A stretch of DNA of 64,000 nt from Burkholderia catarinensis (GTDB lineage Bacteria > Pseudomonadota > Gammaproteobacteria > Burkholderiales > Burkholderiaceae), in NCBI RefSeq assembly GCF_001883705.2, contig NZ_MDEQ02000015.1, positions 124,001-188,000 of the forward strand, in the 5' to 3' direction. Made by a program: the position numbers and the translations under genes. Under the pieces are notes generated by a model. That model was not told the DNA's origin and searched no databases. It saw only the letters and a program-made list of their open reading frames with translations. Within the stretch, counting starts at the first letter, position 1. Each line of letters begins with the position of its first letter. Below, one piece after another: positions 41,519-50,776 of this stretch.

Positions 41519-41930
41519 GAATCTCTTTCGCGGCAACGAGTCGGGAGGCGAGCGCAGGGGCGGTGCAGTCGCCGCGACGTTGCTTTCCGCGCATCGCACG
41601 AAGCACGGCCGTCGGGACGACGATGCCGGCGCATTGTACCGCGCAGTGTCGCCGCGCGAAGCCATGTCGCGCGAGGCATGCTGCGCCGGGCCGGGCCGGC
41701 GATTTTAGTCCTACGAAAATTTTGGCTTGACCTCAATTTCAGCCTGCTCTAGATTCGTCGCTCGTATCAAACAAAGTTAAGTGAGACAAAAATTCCCGAT
41801 GGCCTGCCGCTGGAACGGCACGGCGGCACGGCTGCGTGCCGGGCCGTGCGTCATCCGCGCAACGGCGCCGTGTCGCTCCAGGCATGCGACCCGCCGCCGG
41901 CCGCCGACCACCATCAATGACGGGCATCCG
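41519..41930. other. Divergent promoter region between the XRE-cupin regulator and aminopeptidase P
   Basis: No gene is visible in these 412 bases. A good rightward promoter lies at 41727-41755. Just before it, TCCTACGAAAATTTTGG (41709-41725) is an AT-rich element that overlaps the upstream side of the promoter and could hold a regulator site. Confidence 0.6.
41727..41755 (+). promoter_or_regulatory. Sigma-70-type promoter of the aminopeptidase P gene
   Basis: TTGACC, a 17-base spacer and TAGATT lie 176 bp upstream of the start codon. Confidence 0.65.
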
Positions 41931-43781
41931 ATGATCGATCGACTGAAATACAGCTTCTCCGGCCTTCCCCCGTACGACGCGTCCGTCGCCGACACGCAGG
42001 CCGGCCTGTCGCGCCTGCTCGACGCCGCGCGGCTCGACGCGGTGGTGATCACGTCGCAGGACGAATACGTCACCGAGTACCTGCCGCGCAGCAACAACCC
42101 GCGCTACGCGCTGTCGGGCTTCGACGGCTCGGCCGGCTGCGGGATCTTCCTGAGCGCGGCGACCGCGCAGGCGCTCGACATGCCGCCGTTCGTGCTGTTC
42201 GTCGACGGCCGCTATCACCTGCAGGCCGAGCAGCAGTGCGATCCGGCACGCGTGCGCATCGAGAAGCTCGGGATGAACCTGACGATCTGGCCGGCGATGG
42301 CCGACTGGCTGGTCGCGCATGCGAGCCGGCTCGCGCGGGTCGGCTATGACGCGCTGCGGATCAGCGTCGCGCAGCGCGACCGTCTGCTCGAGCAGACGCA
42401 GGCCGCGTCGCTGGACTGGACGAGCCTCGCCGATCGCGAGATCGATCGCGCGATCGCGCTGCCGGGCTGGATCGTCGAGCGGCCGATTTTCGAGGTGCCG
42501 GAAGCGATGACCGGCCTGAGCGTCGCGCAGAACCTCGACACGCTGGACCGCAAGCTCGCCGCGCATACCGGCGCGCCGGGCGGCAAGACCGCGTTCTTCA
42601 CCTGCGCGTCGGACGATCTCGCGTACCTGCTGAACAGCCGCGGCTATCACATCCCGAATGTGTCGTCGCACCTCGGCTTCCTGTTCGCGGTCGGCGGGCA
42701 GGTCGCGCTGTTCTTGCCGGACGGCTGCGACCGCTGCGAGGTCGTGCTCGAGTCGTGTCCGGCGCTGCACGTGATCCGGCGCGATGTCGCGGCGCTCGAG
42801 CATTTCCTCGCGCAGTTCGCGGTCGATCACGTGTGCTACGGGTTCGAATCGGTGAACTGCGCGCTCGTCGATGTGGTGAGCCGGGTATGGCCGCACGCGC
42901 GGCATGCCGACTTCAACCCGGTCGAGGCGATGCGGGCCGCCAAGACGCCGGCGGTGCTCGACCGGTTCCGCGACGCGTTCGAGCGCAGCTCCGCGGCGAT
43001 CGCCGAGACGATGCGCTGGGCGAAGGCCGGCGAGCCGGGCGCCCGCCACACCGAATACGACCTGGCGCGCACGATCAACGACGCGTACGGCGCGCGCTCG
43101 GCGGTCGCGCTGACGTTTCCGTCGATCGCGGCGAACGGCGCGAACAGCGCGTTCGCGCATTACACGGCGGCGAGCGCGGACGTCGAGCTGACGGAAGGCG
43201 AACTCGTGCTGCTCGACAGCGGCGCGTACTACGAAGCCGGCTTCGCGACGGACTGCACGCGCGTCGTGCTGCGGCGGACGCGCCCGGATACCGTTGCGCA
43301 GCCGTGGCAGCGCGAGATCTACACGGTCGCGCTGAAGGCCTGCATCAAGGGGCTCGTCACGCGCTTCCCGGCCACGGCGACGGGCGGCGATGTCGATGCG
43401 CTGGTGCGGCAGGTGTGCCGCGATCACGGCCACGATTTCGGCCACGGCACCGGGCACGGCGTCGGGATTCACGTGCATGAGGGCGGCGTGCGGTTCGCGC
43501 CGGGCGCGAAGTACGGGCTGGTGCCGAATGCGGTGATTTCGGTCGAGCCGGGCATCTACCTGCCGGGCAAGGGCGGCGTGCGGATCGAGAACATCGTGAT
43601 CATCCGGCCGGATGAAGCGCAACCCGGCACGGTGATGTTCGAGAACATCGTGACGGTCGGCTACGACTGGGACCTGATCGATCTCGACCTGTTGAGCGAC
43701 GACGAGCGCGCCTACCTGCGCGACTACGAGCGGCTGTGCGTGGAGCGCGGTACGCAGGTCAGCGCGTGTCCGCTGTTGTAA
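41931..43781 (+). CDS. Xaa-Pro aminopeptidase (aminopeptidase P, M24B family)
   Basis: 616 residues in three domains, as in eukaryote-like long APPs: two creatinase-N domains (VVITSQDEYVTEYLPRSN; FVDGRYHLQAEQQ) and the pita-bread metallopeptidase. The metal ligands are visible in LLDSGAYYEAGFATDCTR (two Asp), GHGTGHGVGIHVHEGG (His), SVEPGIYLPG (Glu) and GVRIENI (Glu). It removes N-terminal residues preceding proline. The ATG at 41931 gives the full first domain; upstream in-frame codons overlap the promoter. Probably controlled by the divergent XRE-cupin protein. Confidence 0.93.
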   Translation: MIDRLKYSFSGLPPYDASVADTQAGLSRLLDAARLDAVVITSQDEYVTEYLPRSNNPRYALSGFDGSAGCGIFLSAATAQALDMPPFVLFVDGRYHLQAEQQCDPARVRIEKLGMNLTIWPAMADWLVAHASRLARVGYDALRISVAQRDRLLEQTQAASLDWTSLADREIDRAIALPGWIVERPIFEVPEAMTGLSVAQNLDTLDRKLAAHTGAPGGKTAFFTCASDDLAYLLNSRGYHIPNVSSHLGFLFAVGGQVALFLPDGCDRCEVVLESCPALHVIRRDVAALEHFLAQFAVDHVCYGFESVNCALVDVVSRVWPHARHADFNPVEAMRAAKTPAVLDRFRDAFERSSAAIAETMRWAKAGEPGARHTEYDLARTINDAYGARSAVALTFPSIAANGANSAFAHYTAASADVELTEGELVLLDSGAYYEAGFATDCTRVVLRRTRPDTVAQPWQREIYTVALKACIKGLVTRFPATATGGDVDALVRQVCRDHGHDFGHGTGHGVGIHVHEGGVRFAPGAKYGLVPNAVISVEPGIYLPGKGGVRIENIVIIRPDEAQPGTVMFENIVTVGYDWDLIDLDLLSDDERAYLRDYERLCVERGTQVSACPLL

Positions 43782-43800
43782 GCACCGCCGCCCGCGCCGA

Positions 43801-45156
43801 TCAGTTCAGCAAGCGCGCGCGCACGAACGGCGCGATCTGCTCGGCCAGCCACGCGTGCGTGCGCGTCGTCGGGTGCAGCGTGTCCCAGAACACGAAGCGC
43901 GCCGGATCGCGACAGTCCGCACGCGGCGTCTGCGCGCTCACGTAGGTGAGCGACGACGGCTTCGGGATGTCGAGGCACGCGCGCTTCGCGTCGTCGAAGC
44001 CGTACTTGGCCGGGTGGCTCAGCAGGTCGTCGAACGATGCGTACGCGTCGAATACCTCGAGCCGCAGCGTCGCGCCGTAGCGGGCGCGCAGCGCGGCGGC
44101 CGCGTCGGCGAGGCGCTGGTTGTAGTCCTTTACCTGCGCGGCGACGCTCGCGGTGTCGGCGCGGGTCGCGAACACCGGCGCGCGCGACACGTCCGGCAGC
44201 GTGACGAGCATGATCCGCGTCGCGCCGGCCGCGGCGAGCCGCTCGAGGCTGTCGCGCACCGCATTCGCCGCCTGCTCGGGCGAGCGCCCGTAGTTCACGA
44301 GATCGTTGCCGCCGGCGAACACCGCGAACAGCGTGTTGGCGGGCCGGTAGTCCGGCGCGCGCTCCATGTATTCGCGCCAGGAATCGATCTGCTGCACGAG
44401 GCCCGGCACGACGAGGTACTGGTCGGTCGCCGCGCCGCCGATCGCCCAGTTGTAGAACGGCAGCCGCAGCGCGTTCGCGAGATATTCGGCCCACACCGGG
44501 CCGTTGCTGAAGCGTCCCGCATGCCAGCTCGTGCCGTTCGGCAGCTTCCACTGACTCGCGTTGAACATGTTCTGGGTGTCGGACAGGCTGTCGCCGAACA
44601 CGATCAGCTTGTTCGCGCGCGCGTCCTGCTGCGCGGCATCGATGGTCCATATCGTGTAGTTGAACGACAGCGCGTTGTTGGCGGCGACCGCCTGCGTGAG
44701 CCCGGACTTGATGCCTTTCGCGGCCAGCGTCGTGCGGCACACGTCAGCAAGCGTGTCTTGCGTCGTCGTGCTGTAGAACATGTTCTTCCACTGCGTGACG
44801 CCGTCCGCCCACCAGTAGCCGGACACGCGAAACCAGTCGCCGCCGGCGGGGTCGCGCGCCCATTCGTAGGTCGCGGCCGGCTTCAGCGGGTCCGCGTCGA
44901 TGCGGTACCAGCAGCGCAGGTACGTGTAGGTGTCGGAACCGCGGCGCGCCGTGCGCGGCTGCACGGGGGGCGCGCTCGACGCAGCCCGCGGCGCGACGTC
45001 GGGGCCGGCCGGCGACAGCGACATGTCGCCCGTCGGCGTGGGCAGCGGCGCGGGGCCGGCGGCATGTGCGGGGGGAAGCGTCAGCGCGGCGCCCAGCGCC
45101 GCGACAGCGGAAACGGCGGCGACGCGGTGTGACAACGGGATACGGAAATAGTGCAT
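43801..45156 (-). CDS. Secreted GDSL-family phospholipase/esterase, thermolabile haemolysin-like
   Basis: 451 residues with a signal peptide ending AHA (residue 32). A domain of about 150 residues includes SDTYTYLRCWYRID, the N-terminal signature of Vibrio lecithin-dependent haemolysin. The SGNH hydrolase domain follows: block I FGDSLSDTQN with nucleophile Ser190, GRFSNGPVWAEYLA, block III GGNDLVNYG and the catalytic Asp425/His428 in WDTLHPTTRTH. It is likely exported and acts on phospholipids. It lies 159 bp downstream of flgN on the same strand with no clear terminator between, so flagellar sigma-28 control is possible. Confidence 0.88.
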   Translation of the reverse strand: MHYFRIPLSHRVAAVSAVAALGAALTLPPAHAAGPAPLPTPTGDMSLSPAGPDVAPRAASSAPPVQPRTARRGSDTYTYLRCWYRIDADPLKPAATYEWARDPAGGDWFRVSGYWWADGVTQWKNMFYSTTTQDTLADVCRTTLAAKGIKSGLTQAVAANNALSFNYTIWTIDAAQQDARANKLIVFGDSLSDTQNMFNASQWKLPNGTSWHAGRFSNGPVWAEYLANALRLPFYNWAIGGAATDQYLVVPGLVQQIDSWREYMERAPDYRPANTLFAVFAGGNDLVNYGRSPEQAANAVRDSLERLAAAGATRIMLVTLPDVSRAPVFATRADTASVAAQVKDYNQRLADAAAALRARYGATLRLEVFDAYASFDDLLSHPAKYGFDDAKRACLDIPKPSSLTYVSAQTPRADCRDPARFVFWDTLHPTTRTHAWLAEQIAPFVRARLLN

Positions 45157-45315
45157 GCGGCCCTCTTCTGATTGTCGTGACTGGACGGCGGCGCGGCTGC
45201 GCGGCCGTGTATCAGAGGGGACCGTGGATGCCGGGTTCGAGCCCGGTCTGTCGAAACGTGAAAGGCCGCAACGGCGGCGAGATGCGGTAAGTGCCGCGGC
45301 GGCGCCGTCGGCCGG

Positions 45316-45756
45316 TCAGCGCGTCAGCGCCGACACGCGCCCGTCGGGGCCGTAGACGCCGGCCGGCGCGGGCGCCGAGCGCAGCACCGCGAGCGCGCGC
45401 TCGTTATAGTCCATCCGGATCCGGATCAGCATTCCGTTGTTCGCATTGGCCTGGCGCGCCCGTTCGGCGGCCTGCTGCAGCAGTTGCCAGCGGCCGGCGA
45501 GGCGCGCATCGCGCTCGGCGGCCTGGTCCATCCCCTTCTTGCCGGACGGAAAGCCGAGCGCGGAAAGCTGGGTGTCGCGCGTGCGTTCGAGCTGCGCGAG
45601 CCGGTCGATCAGCGCGCTTTTCTTCTCGACGATCCCGGGCAGCATCTCGAGCGGCTCGGCCGTCGTCAGCGCCTTTTCCTCGTAGACGAGCAGGGACGCG
45701 AACGCCTCGACCGTCGCGTGTTCGTCGTTGACCGTGGCCAGCAGCTCTTCTCTCAT
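45316..45756 (-). CDS. flgN: Flagellar FlgK/FlgL chaperone FlgN
   Basis: 146 residues, helical, opening EELLATVNDEHATVEAFASL and continuing KSALIDRLAQLERTRDTQLS, as in FlgN. It binds the hook-associated proteins FlgK and FlgL and brings them to the export gate. It follows flgM by 89 bp and shares its sigma-28 promoter. The C-terminal NNGMLIRIRMDYNERALAVL is the client-binding helix region. Confidence 0.93.
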   Translation of the reverse strand: MREELLATVNDEHATVEAFASLLVYEEKALTTAEPLEMLPGIVEKKSALIDRLAQLERTRDTQLSALGFPSGKKGMDQAAERDARLAGRWQLLQQAAERARQANANNGMLIRIRMDYNERALAVLRSAPAPAGVYGPDGRVSALTR

Positions 45757-45845
45757 CGCGTCATGCTCGTCGTGCCGGCGCGCGCGGTTGGGCGCGCCGG
45801 CAAACCGGGGGACCGGCCAGGGCCTGTTCAGCGACCTGGGCCGGC

Positions 45846-46175
45846 TCAGCTGCCCTGCGGGCGCTGCTGCTGCAGCAGCTCGCGGGCGGTGTTCAATACG
45901 CCGTCGGCAATCTTGTTCGCGTCGATCGTCAGCGTGCCGTTGTTCAGCGCGTCCTTGATCGACTGGACCAGGCCCGTGTCGATATCGGCGTCGCCGGACG
46001 CGGATACCGAACGCAACTGGCCGGACAGCCCCGACAGGTTCACGCTCGCATCGCCGCCGGTCGATCCTGCGTCGGCTGCCTGCGCGGACGACTGGGCCGT
46101 GCCGGATTGCGGACGGGTCGCGCCGTTGCCGGTCGACGCGAGGGGGCTCGGGTTCGGAGTGGAATCGATCTTCAC
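45846..46175 (-). CDS. flgM: Anti-sigma-28 factor FlgM
   Basis: 109 residues. It opens MKIDSTPNPSPLAS and has a Ser/Gly/Thr-rich disordered N-terminal half for export. The C-terminal sigma-binding region includes IDTGLVQSIKDALNNGTLTI and IADGVLNTARELLQQQ. The start is a GTG with AGGAA seven bases upstream. FlgM holds FliA inactive until the hook is complete and FlgM is secreted. A sigma-28 promoter upstream makes it autoregulated. Confidence 0.95.
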   Translation of the reverse strand: MKIDSTPNPSPLASTGNGATRPQSGTAQSSAQAADAGSTGGDASVNLSGLSGQLRSVSASGDADIDTGLVQSIKDALNNGTLTIDANKIADGVLNTARELLQQQRPQGS

Positions 46176-46203
46176 GATGGGTTTCCTGTACGGTTTGACC
46201 CAG

Positions 46204-46230
46204 ATAACGGCCGGGTCGGCCCGAACTTTA
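46204..46230 (-). promoter_or_regulatory. Sigma-28 promoter of flgMN
   Basis: Read leftward: TAAAG, 15 bases, CCGTTAT, preceded by G in the GCCGTTAT form. It differs from GCCGATAA at two positions. It lies 29 bp before the flgM GTG. Confidence 0.72.
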
Positions 46231-46293
46231 GCATCGTGAGCCCTGGATTCTCCGAATAAACAATTCTTTACAATCTTCCGGCGAGATCTGTAC

Positions 46294-47517
46294 CTACAGC
46301 GGAATTTCCACGGTGCCGGCGTCCTTGACGATCGCGGTGACGATCTGGCCCGCCGCCATCCGCACCCGCACCGACTGGCCGGGCGCCGCATTCGCGAGCA
46401 CGCTGCCCTCGGCCGAAATCGTGAAGCCGGGCCCGGCCGCGACGACCCGCACCGTCTGGCCGGCCGACACCGACGCCGCGCTCTTCAGCATGTCCTGCCG
46501 CAGCGGCAGCCCGGCCGAGATGCGCGCGAGCGCGATCGAGCCGATCGCCTGCGCCGGATCGGTGATCACCGCGAGCGGCAGCACCGTCAGGTCGCCGTCG
46601 CGCGCGACCAGGTCGGCGGCGCCCAGCGGCTCGCCGGGCGCGATCTGGCGCGCGGCTACATAGTAGGTGGCCTGCACGGCGACCTTCGCCTGCAGGTAGA
46701 CGGTCCACGGCCGCTCGCCCGCGCAGCGCACGCCGACGGTCGTGCGGCCCCACAGGCGCGCGCCGGTCGGCAGGAACGGTTCGAGCGTCGTGCACGCGGC
46801 GAGCCCGCGCGGAAACGCGGTCGCGACCGTCGCGGTGGTCTTGCCGGGCAGGCCCGCGAGCTGCTGCTGCAGGAACGCGAGGGCCGCGCGCCGGATGGTG
46901 TCGGGGTCCTGCTGGCCGGGCGGCGTCGCGGGCTGGGCCGCGGGGGCCGCCGCGGCCGGGCTGGCGGAAACCGCCGCCGCGCGCGGTGCCGGTGCGGCCG
47001 ACGCGACGCGGGTCGCCGCCATGCGCGCGGCGACTGCCGGCTGCGGTGCCGGCCGTGCGGGATTCGACGCGGGCTCGGCCGTGCCGGCGACGACCGTCGC
47101 GATGGCGACGGGATCGGCGGCGCGGGGCGCGCCGTAGCCGGCGTTCGCGCGGGCGGCTGCGTAGACACGGGCCGGCGCGGCGGCCGGCGGCGGGACGTTC
47201 GTCACGACCATCGTTCCGGCTGGTTGTGCCGCGGCGCTGTGGATCGCGGCACCGGCCGCGCCGGTCGCCGCACGCCCCGCGTCCGGCGCGATGCCCGGAA
47301 CCGAAGCCATCCCCGGATTCCCGCCAAACTGCCCGCCGCTCGCCGCATTGGCGTGCGCGAGCGCGGTTTCGGCCGTCTCGCCGTGTCCGGGAATCACGAT
47401 CATCCCGTCGTCCGCGTGCGCGGCCGGTGCCGCGATCCACAGCGCCGCTGCGAGCGCAAACGCACGCCGGACGTGCGCGAGCCGCCCGTTTCTGCCGCGA
47501 AGTGCGCTGCCAGTCAT
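46294..47517 (-). CDS. flgA: Flagellar P-ring assembly chaperone FlgA, with an extended N-terminus
   Basis: 407 residues: a signal peptide (cleavage after AHA, residue 35), then about 160 residues of Ala/Pro/Thr-rich low-complexity sequence, then the FlgA SAF domain. The latter includes YYVAARQIAPGEPLGAADLV, IGSIALARISAGLPLRQDML and the C-terminal ISAEGSVLANAAPGQSVRVR. FlgA helps FlgI form the P ring in the periplasm. Most FlgA proteins are about 220-240 residues, so the linker is notable. It is divergent from flgB across 204 bp and upstream of flgMN. Confidence 0.92.
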   Translation of the reverse strand: MTGSALRGRNGRLAHVRRAFALAAALWIAAPAAHADDGMIVIPGHGETAETALAHANAASGGQFGGNPGMASVPGIAPDAGRAATGAAGAAIHSAAAQPAGTMVVTNVPPPAAAPARVYAAARANAGYGAPRAADPVAIATVVAGTAEPASNPARPAPQPAVAARMAATRVASAAPAPRAAAVSASPAAAAPAAQPATPPGQQDPDTIRRAALAFLQQQLAGLPGKTTATVATAFPRGLAACTTLEPFLPTGARLWGRTTVGVRCAGERPWTVYLQAKVAVQATYYVAARQIAPGEPLGAADLVARDGDLTVLPLAVITDPAQAIGSIALARISAGLPLRQDMLKSAASVSAGQTVRVVAAGPGFTISAEGSVLANAAPGQSVRVRMAAGQIVTAIVKDAGTVEIPL

Positions 47518-47721
47518 CGCCGTATCCCCGATCCGTTGCTCCGCTTCGCATTCTAGGGAGCGGGGCCGCCGCGCAAACGATGAATAGAGGGGGCCTTTGC
47601 CGCGTTATTCGCCCGATTGCCGGTTGCGTCCGACGCCTACCATCGCTGTCATGGAAAAAAGCCTCTCGGGTCGCCATCCGGTGCGAGGGGCGTGCAGCGC
47701 TTCATACGGAGAGACGCACAC

Positions 47722-48210
47722 ATGCTGGACAAACTCGATGCGGAATTCGCGTTCGGCCGACAGGCGCTCGACGTGCGCGCCTACCGGCAGGAACTGCTGT
47801 CGTCGAACATCGCGAACGCCGACACGCCCGGCTACCAGGCCCGCGACGTCGATTTCGCGTCGACGCTCGCGCGCTCGCTGAAACAGACGAACGGCGGCCT
47901 CGCGCCGAGCAACGCCGCGCAACTGCCGATGGCGCAGCCGGCCGGCGTGACGAGCGGCATGTCGATGGTGTCGACGGCGGCGGGCCACATGGCCGGCACG
48001 GCGAAGCTGATCCCGACGGGCGGCCCGTCGGACGACTACGGCCGCGCGCAGTACCGGATGCCGCTGCAGCCGTCGCTCGACGGCAACACGGTCGATCTCG
48101 ACGTCGAGCGCGTGCAGTTCGCGAACAACGCGCTGCACTACGAGACCGGGATGACCGTGATGACCCAGCAGATCAAGTCGATGATCGCCGCGATCACGAC
48201 GAACTCGTAA
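47722..48210 (+). CDS. flgB: Flagellar proximal rod protein FlgB
   Basis: 162 residues; QELLSSNIANADTPGYQARD is the rod/hook-family N-terminal motif and VQFANNALHYETGMTVMTQQ the C-terminal one. First gene of flgBCDEFGHIJ. The ATG at 47722 follows GGAGA and gives the standard FlgB N-terminus. No sigma-28 motif is seen in the 204-bp gap to flgA; FlhDC-type activation is expected in this genus but no box was identified. Confidence 0.96.
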   Translation: MLDKLDAEFAFGRQALDVRAYRQELLSSNIANADTPGYQARDVDFASTLARSLKQTNGGLAPSNAAQLPMAQPAGVTSGMSMVSTAAGHMAGTAKLIPTGGPSDDYGRAQYRMPLQPSLDGNTVDLDVERVQFANNALHYETGMTVMTQQIKSMIAAITTNS

Positions 48211-48250
48211 GCGCCGCTTCCGAACCCGGGCACAAGCACAAGGAGCCTCC

Positions 48251-48676
48251 ATGCCTTCGTTGATGAACATCTTCGGCGTCGCCGGTTCGGCGCTGTCCGC
48301 GCAATCGCAGCGCCTGAACGTCACCGCGTCGAACCTCGCGAACGCCGACAGCGCCACCGGCCCCGACGGCAAGCCGTACAAGGCCAAGCAGGTCGTGTTC
48401 GCGACCGACCCGATCGGCGGCGCGCGCACCGCGTCCGGCCAGGGCGTGGGCGGCGTGCGCGTGACGAAGGTGGTCGACGACCCGTCGCCGATGAAGTCGA
48501 CCTACGACCCGGCGAACCCGGCCGCCGACGCGACCGGCTACGTGCAGATGCCGAACGTCGATCCGGTGCAGGAGATGGTGAACATGATCTCGGCGTCGCG
48601 TTCGTACCAGGCCAACGTCGAGACGCTGAACACCGCGAAGACGCTGATGCTCAAGACGCTGACGATCGGCTCGTAA
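48251..48676 (+). CDS. flgC: Flagellar proximal rod protein FlgC
   Basis: 141 residues with FGVAGSALSAQSQRLNVTAS, NLANADSATGPDGKPYKAKQ and the C-terminal PVQEMVNMISASRSYQANVE, the FlgC pattern. It polymerises with FlgB and FlgF as the proximal rod. It lies 40 bp after flgB with AGGAG before the ATG. Confidence 0.97.
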   Translation: MPSLMNIFGVAGSALSAQSQRLNVTASNLANADSATGPDGKPYKAKQVVFATDPIGGARTASGQGVGGVRVTKVVDDPSPMKSTYDPANPAADATGYVQMPNVDPVQEMVNMISASRSYQANVETLNTAKTLMLKTLTIGS

Positions 48677-48731
48677 GCCGCGCGCCGACCGACCTTACAG
48701 ACCCGACAGTTCCGACAGAAGGCCACCCAGG

Positions 48732-49487
48732 ATGACTTCCACCAGCACGACGATCGGCAGCAACGGCACGAACGTGTCGACCCTGCCGACCGACACGATG
48801 AACACCAACAAGGTGTCGTCGACCAACGGCACGTCGGCGAGCGACCTGCAGGCGACGTTCCTGAAGCTGCTCGTCACGCAGCTGCAGAACCAGGATCCGA
48901 CCAGCCCGGTCGACAGCTCGCAGATGACGTCGCAGCTCGCGCAGATCAACACGGTGAGCGGCATCGCGCAGCTGAACACGTCGCTCACGTCGCTGTCGAC
49001 GCAGCTCGCGGCCGGCCAGCAGACGCAGGCCGCGCTGCTGATCGGCACCAACGTGCTCGCGCCGGGCAACGCCGTCGCGGTGAAGAGCGGCGCGGCGTCG
49101 CCGTTCGGCGTGTCGCTGGCGAGCTCGGTGTCGAACCTGACGATCACCGTGAAGAACTCGGCGGGCGCCGTCGTGAACACGATCAACGCGGGCGCGCAGT
49201 CGGCCGGCACCGTGCCGTTCAACTGGAAGCCGACCGACGCGGCGGGCAACGCGCTGCCGGACGGCAAGTACACCGTCAGCGCGTCGTACACCGACAGCAA
49301 CGGCACGCCGCAGCCCGCCACGACGCTCGCGGCCTCGCAGGTGCAGAGCGTGATCAAGCAGGCGGACGGCACGGCGGGGCTCGTGCTGTCGAACGGCACG
49401 ACGGTGGGGCTCACCCAGGTTGCGTCGATTTTCCCGAACACCACGTCGTCTGCGTCGTCTTCGTCCGGCGACGCTACCACCAACTGA
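48732..49487 (+). CDS. flgD: Flagellar hook cap protein FlgD
   Basis: 251 residues. LQATFLKLLVTQLQNQDPTS and DSSQMTSQLAQINTVSGIAQ are the FlgD N-terminal signature, followed by Ig-like/tudor domains (NWKPTDAAGNALPDGKYTVS). It caps the growing hook and is removed when the hook is complete. The Ser/Thr-rich ends are typical of exported flagellar proteins. Confidence 0.96.
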   Translation: MTSTSTTIGSNGTNVSTLPTDTMNTNKVSSTNGTSASDLQATFLKLLVTQLQNQDPTSPVDSSQMTSQLAQINTVSGIAQLNTSLTSLSTQLAAGQQTQAALLIGTNVLAPGNAVAVKSGAASPFGVSLASSVSNLTITVKNSAGAVVNTINAGAQSAGTVPFNWKPTDAAGNALPDGKYTVSASYTDSNGTPQPATTLAASQVQSVIKQADGTAGLVLSNGTTVGLTQVASIFPNTTSSASSSSGDATTN

Positions 49488-49514
49488 TCGAGCTTTCTCG
49501 AAACGGAGACCGAA

Positions 49515-50756
49515 ATGGGTTATCAACAGGGTCTGAGCGGCCTCGCCGGCGCATCGAACGCGCTCGACGTGATCGGCAACAACATCGCCAACGCGAACAC
49601 GGTCGGCTTCAAGTCGAGCACCGCGCAGTTCGCCGACATGTACGCGAACTCGGTCGCGACGTCGACCAACACGCAGATCGGCATCGGCACGTCGCTCGCG
49701 TCGGTGCAGCAGCAGTTCGGCCAGGGCACGATCAATACGACGAACTCGTCGCTCGACGTCGCGATCAACGGCAACGGCTTCTTCCAGATGTCGAACAACG
49801 GCGTGACGACGTACTCGCGCGACGGCACGTTCCAGCGCGACAAGAACGGCTACATCGTCAACTCGCAGGGCCTGAACCTGATGGGTTACATGGCCGACAA
49901 GAACGGCGTGATCAACACCGCGCAGACCGTGCCGCTGCAGGCGCCGACGACCAACATCGCGCCGACTGCGACGACCAAGATCAACGGCCAGTTCAACCTG
50001 AACTCGCAGGACACGGTGCCGGCCAAGACGCCGTTCAGCGCGACCGACAACACGACGTACAACTACTCGACGTCGATCCAGGTGTACGACTCGCTCGGCG
50101 GCTCGCAGGCGGTCAACATGTACTTCGTGAAGTCGGCGGCCGGCACGTGGGAAGCGTACGCGGGCGTCCAGGGCGGCGCCACGACCGATCTCGGCACGGT
50201 CACGTTCGATTCGTCGGGCGCGATCAAGAGCACGACGACGGGCACGCCGGCTGCGCCGACCACGTCGCTCGGCCAGTTCCAGTTCACCGTGCCGAACACC
50301 GACGGCTCGGCGACGCCGCAGAGCCTCACGCTCGACCTGACCGGCACGACGCAGTACGGCGGCAAGGACGGCGTGAACAACCTTGCGCAGGACGGCTATG
50401 CGAGCGGCACGCTGACGACCTACTCGATCGGCACCGACGGCAAGCTGACCGGCAACTACTCGAACGGCCAGACCGCCGTGCTCGGCGAGATCGCGCTCGC
50501 GAACTTCAACAACCCGAACGGGCTGGCCAACCTCGGCGGCAACCAGTATGCGCAGACCGCCGCCTCGGGCGTGCCGCAGGTCTCCGCGCCGGGCAGCACG
50601 AACCACGGCACGCTGCAGGGCAGCGCGCTCGAGAACTCGAACGTCGACCTCACGTCGCAGCTCGTGAACCTGATCACCGCGCAGCGCAACTACCAGGCGA
50701 ACGCGCAGACGATCAAGACGCAGCAGACCGTCGACCAGACGCTCATCAACCTGTGA
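49515..50756 (+). CDS. flgE: Flagellar hook protein FlgE
   Basis: 413 residues. ALDVIGNNIANANTVGFKSS is the N-terminal flagellar motif; the middle holds the hook D1/D2 domains (SIQVYDSLGGSQAVNMYFVK); the C-terminal LVNLITAQRNYQANAQTIKT completes the D0 helix. It forms the universal joint of the flagellum. It lies 27 bp after flgD, with GGAGA before the ATG. Confidence 0.97.
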   Translation: MGYQQGLSGLAGASNALDVIGNNIANANTVGFKSSTAQFADMYANSVATSTNTQIGIGTSLASVQQQFGQGTINTTNSSLDVAINGNGFFQMSNNGVTTYSRDGTFQRDKNGYIVNSQGLNLMGYMADKNGVINTAQTVPLQAPTTNIAPTATTKINGQFNLNSQDTVPAKTPFSATDNTTYNYSTSIQVYDSLGGSQAVNMYFVKSAAGTWEAYAGVQGGATTDLGTVTFDSSGAIKSTTTGTPAAPTTSLGQFQFTVPNTDGSATPQSLTLDLTGTTQYGGKDGVNNLAQDGYASGTLTTYSIGTDGKLTGNYSNGQTAVLGEIALANFNNPNGLANLGGNQYAQTAASGVPQVSAPGSTNHGTLQGSALENSNVDLTSQLVNLITAQRNYQANAQTIKTQQTVDQTLINL

Positions 50757-50776
50757 CGCACGGATAACCGGCAGCC

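Noticed and set aside
45231..45250. tRNA T-arm-like CCGGGTTCGAGCCCGG
   Set aside because: The loop is six bases rather than seven, and no acceptor stem, anticodon arm or D-arm can be drawn around it.
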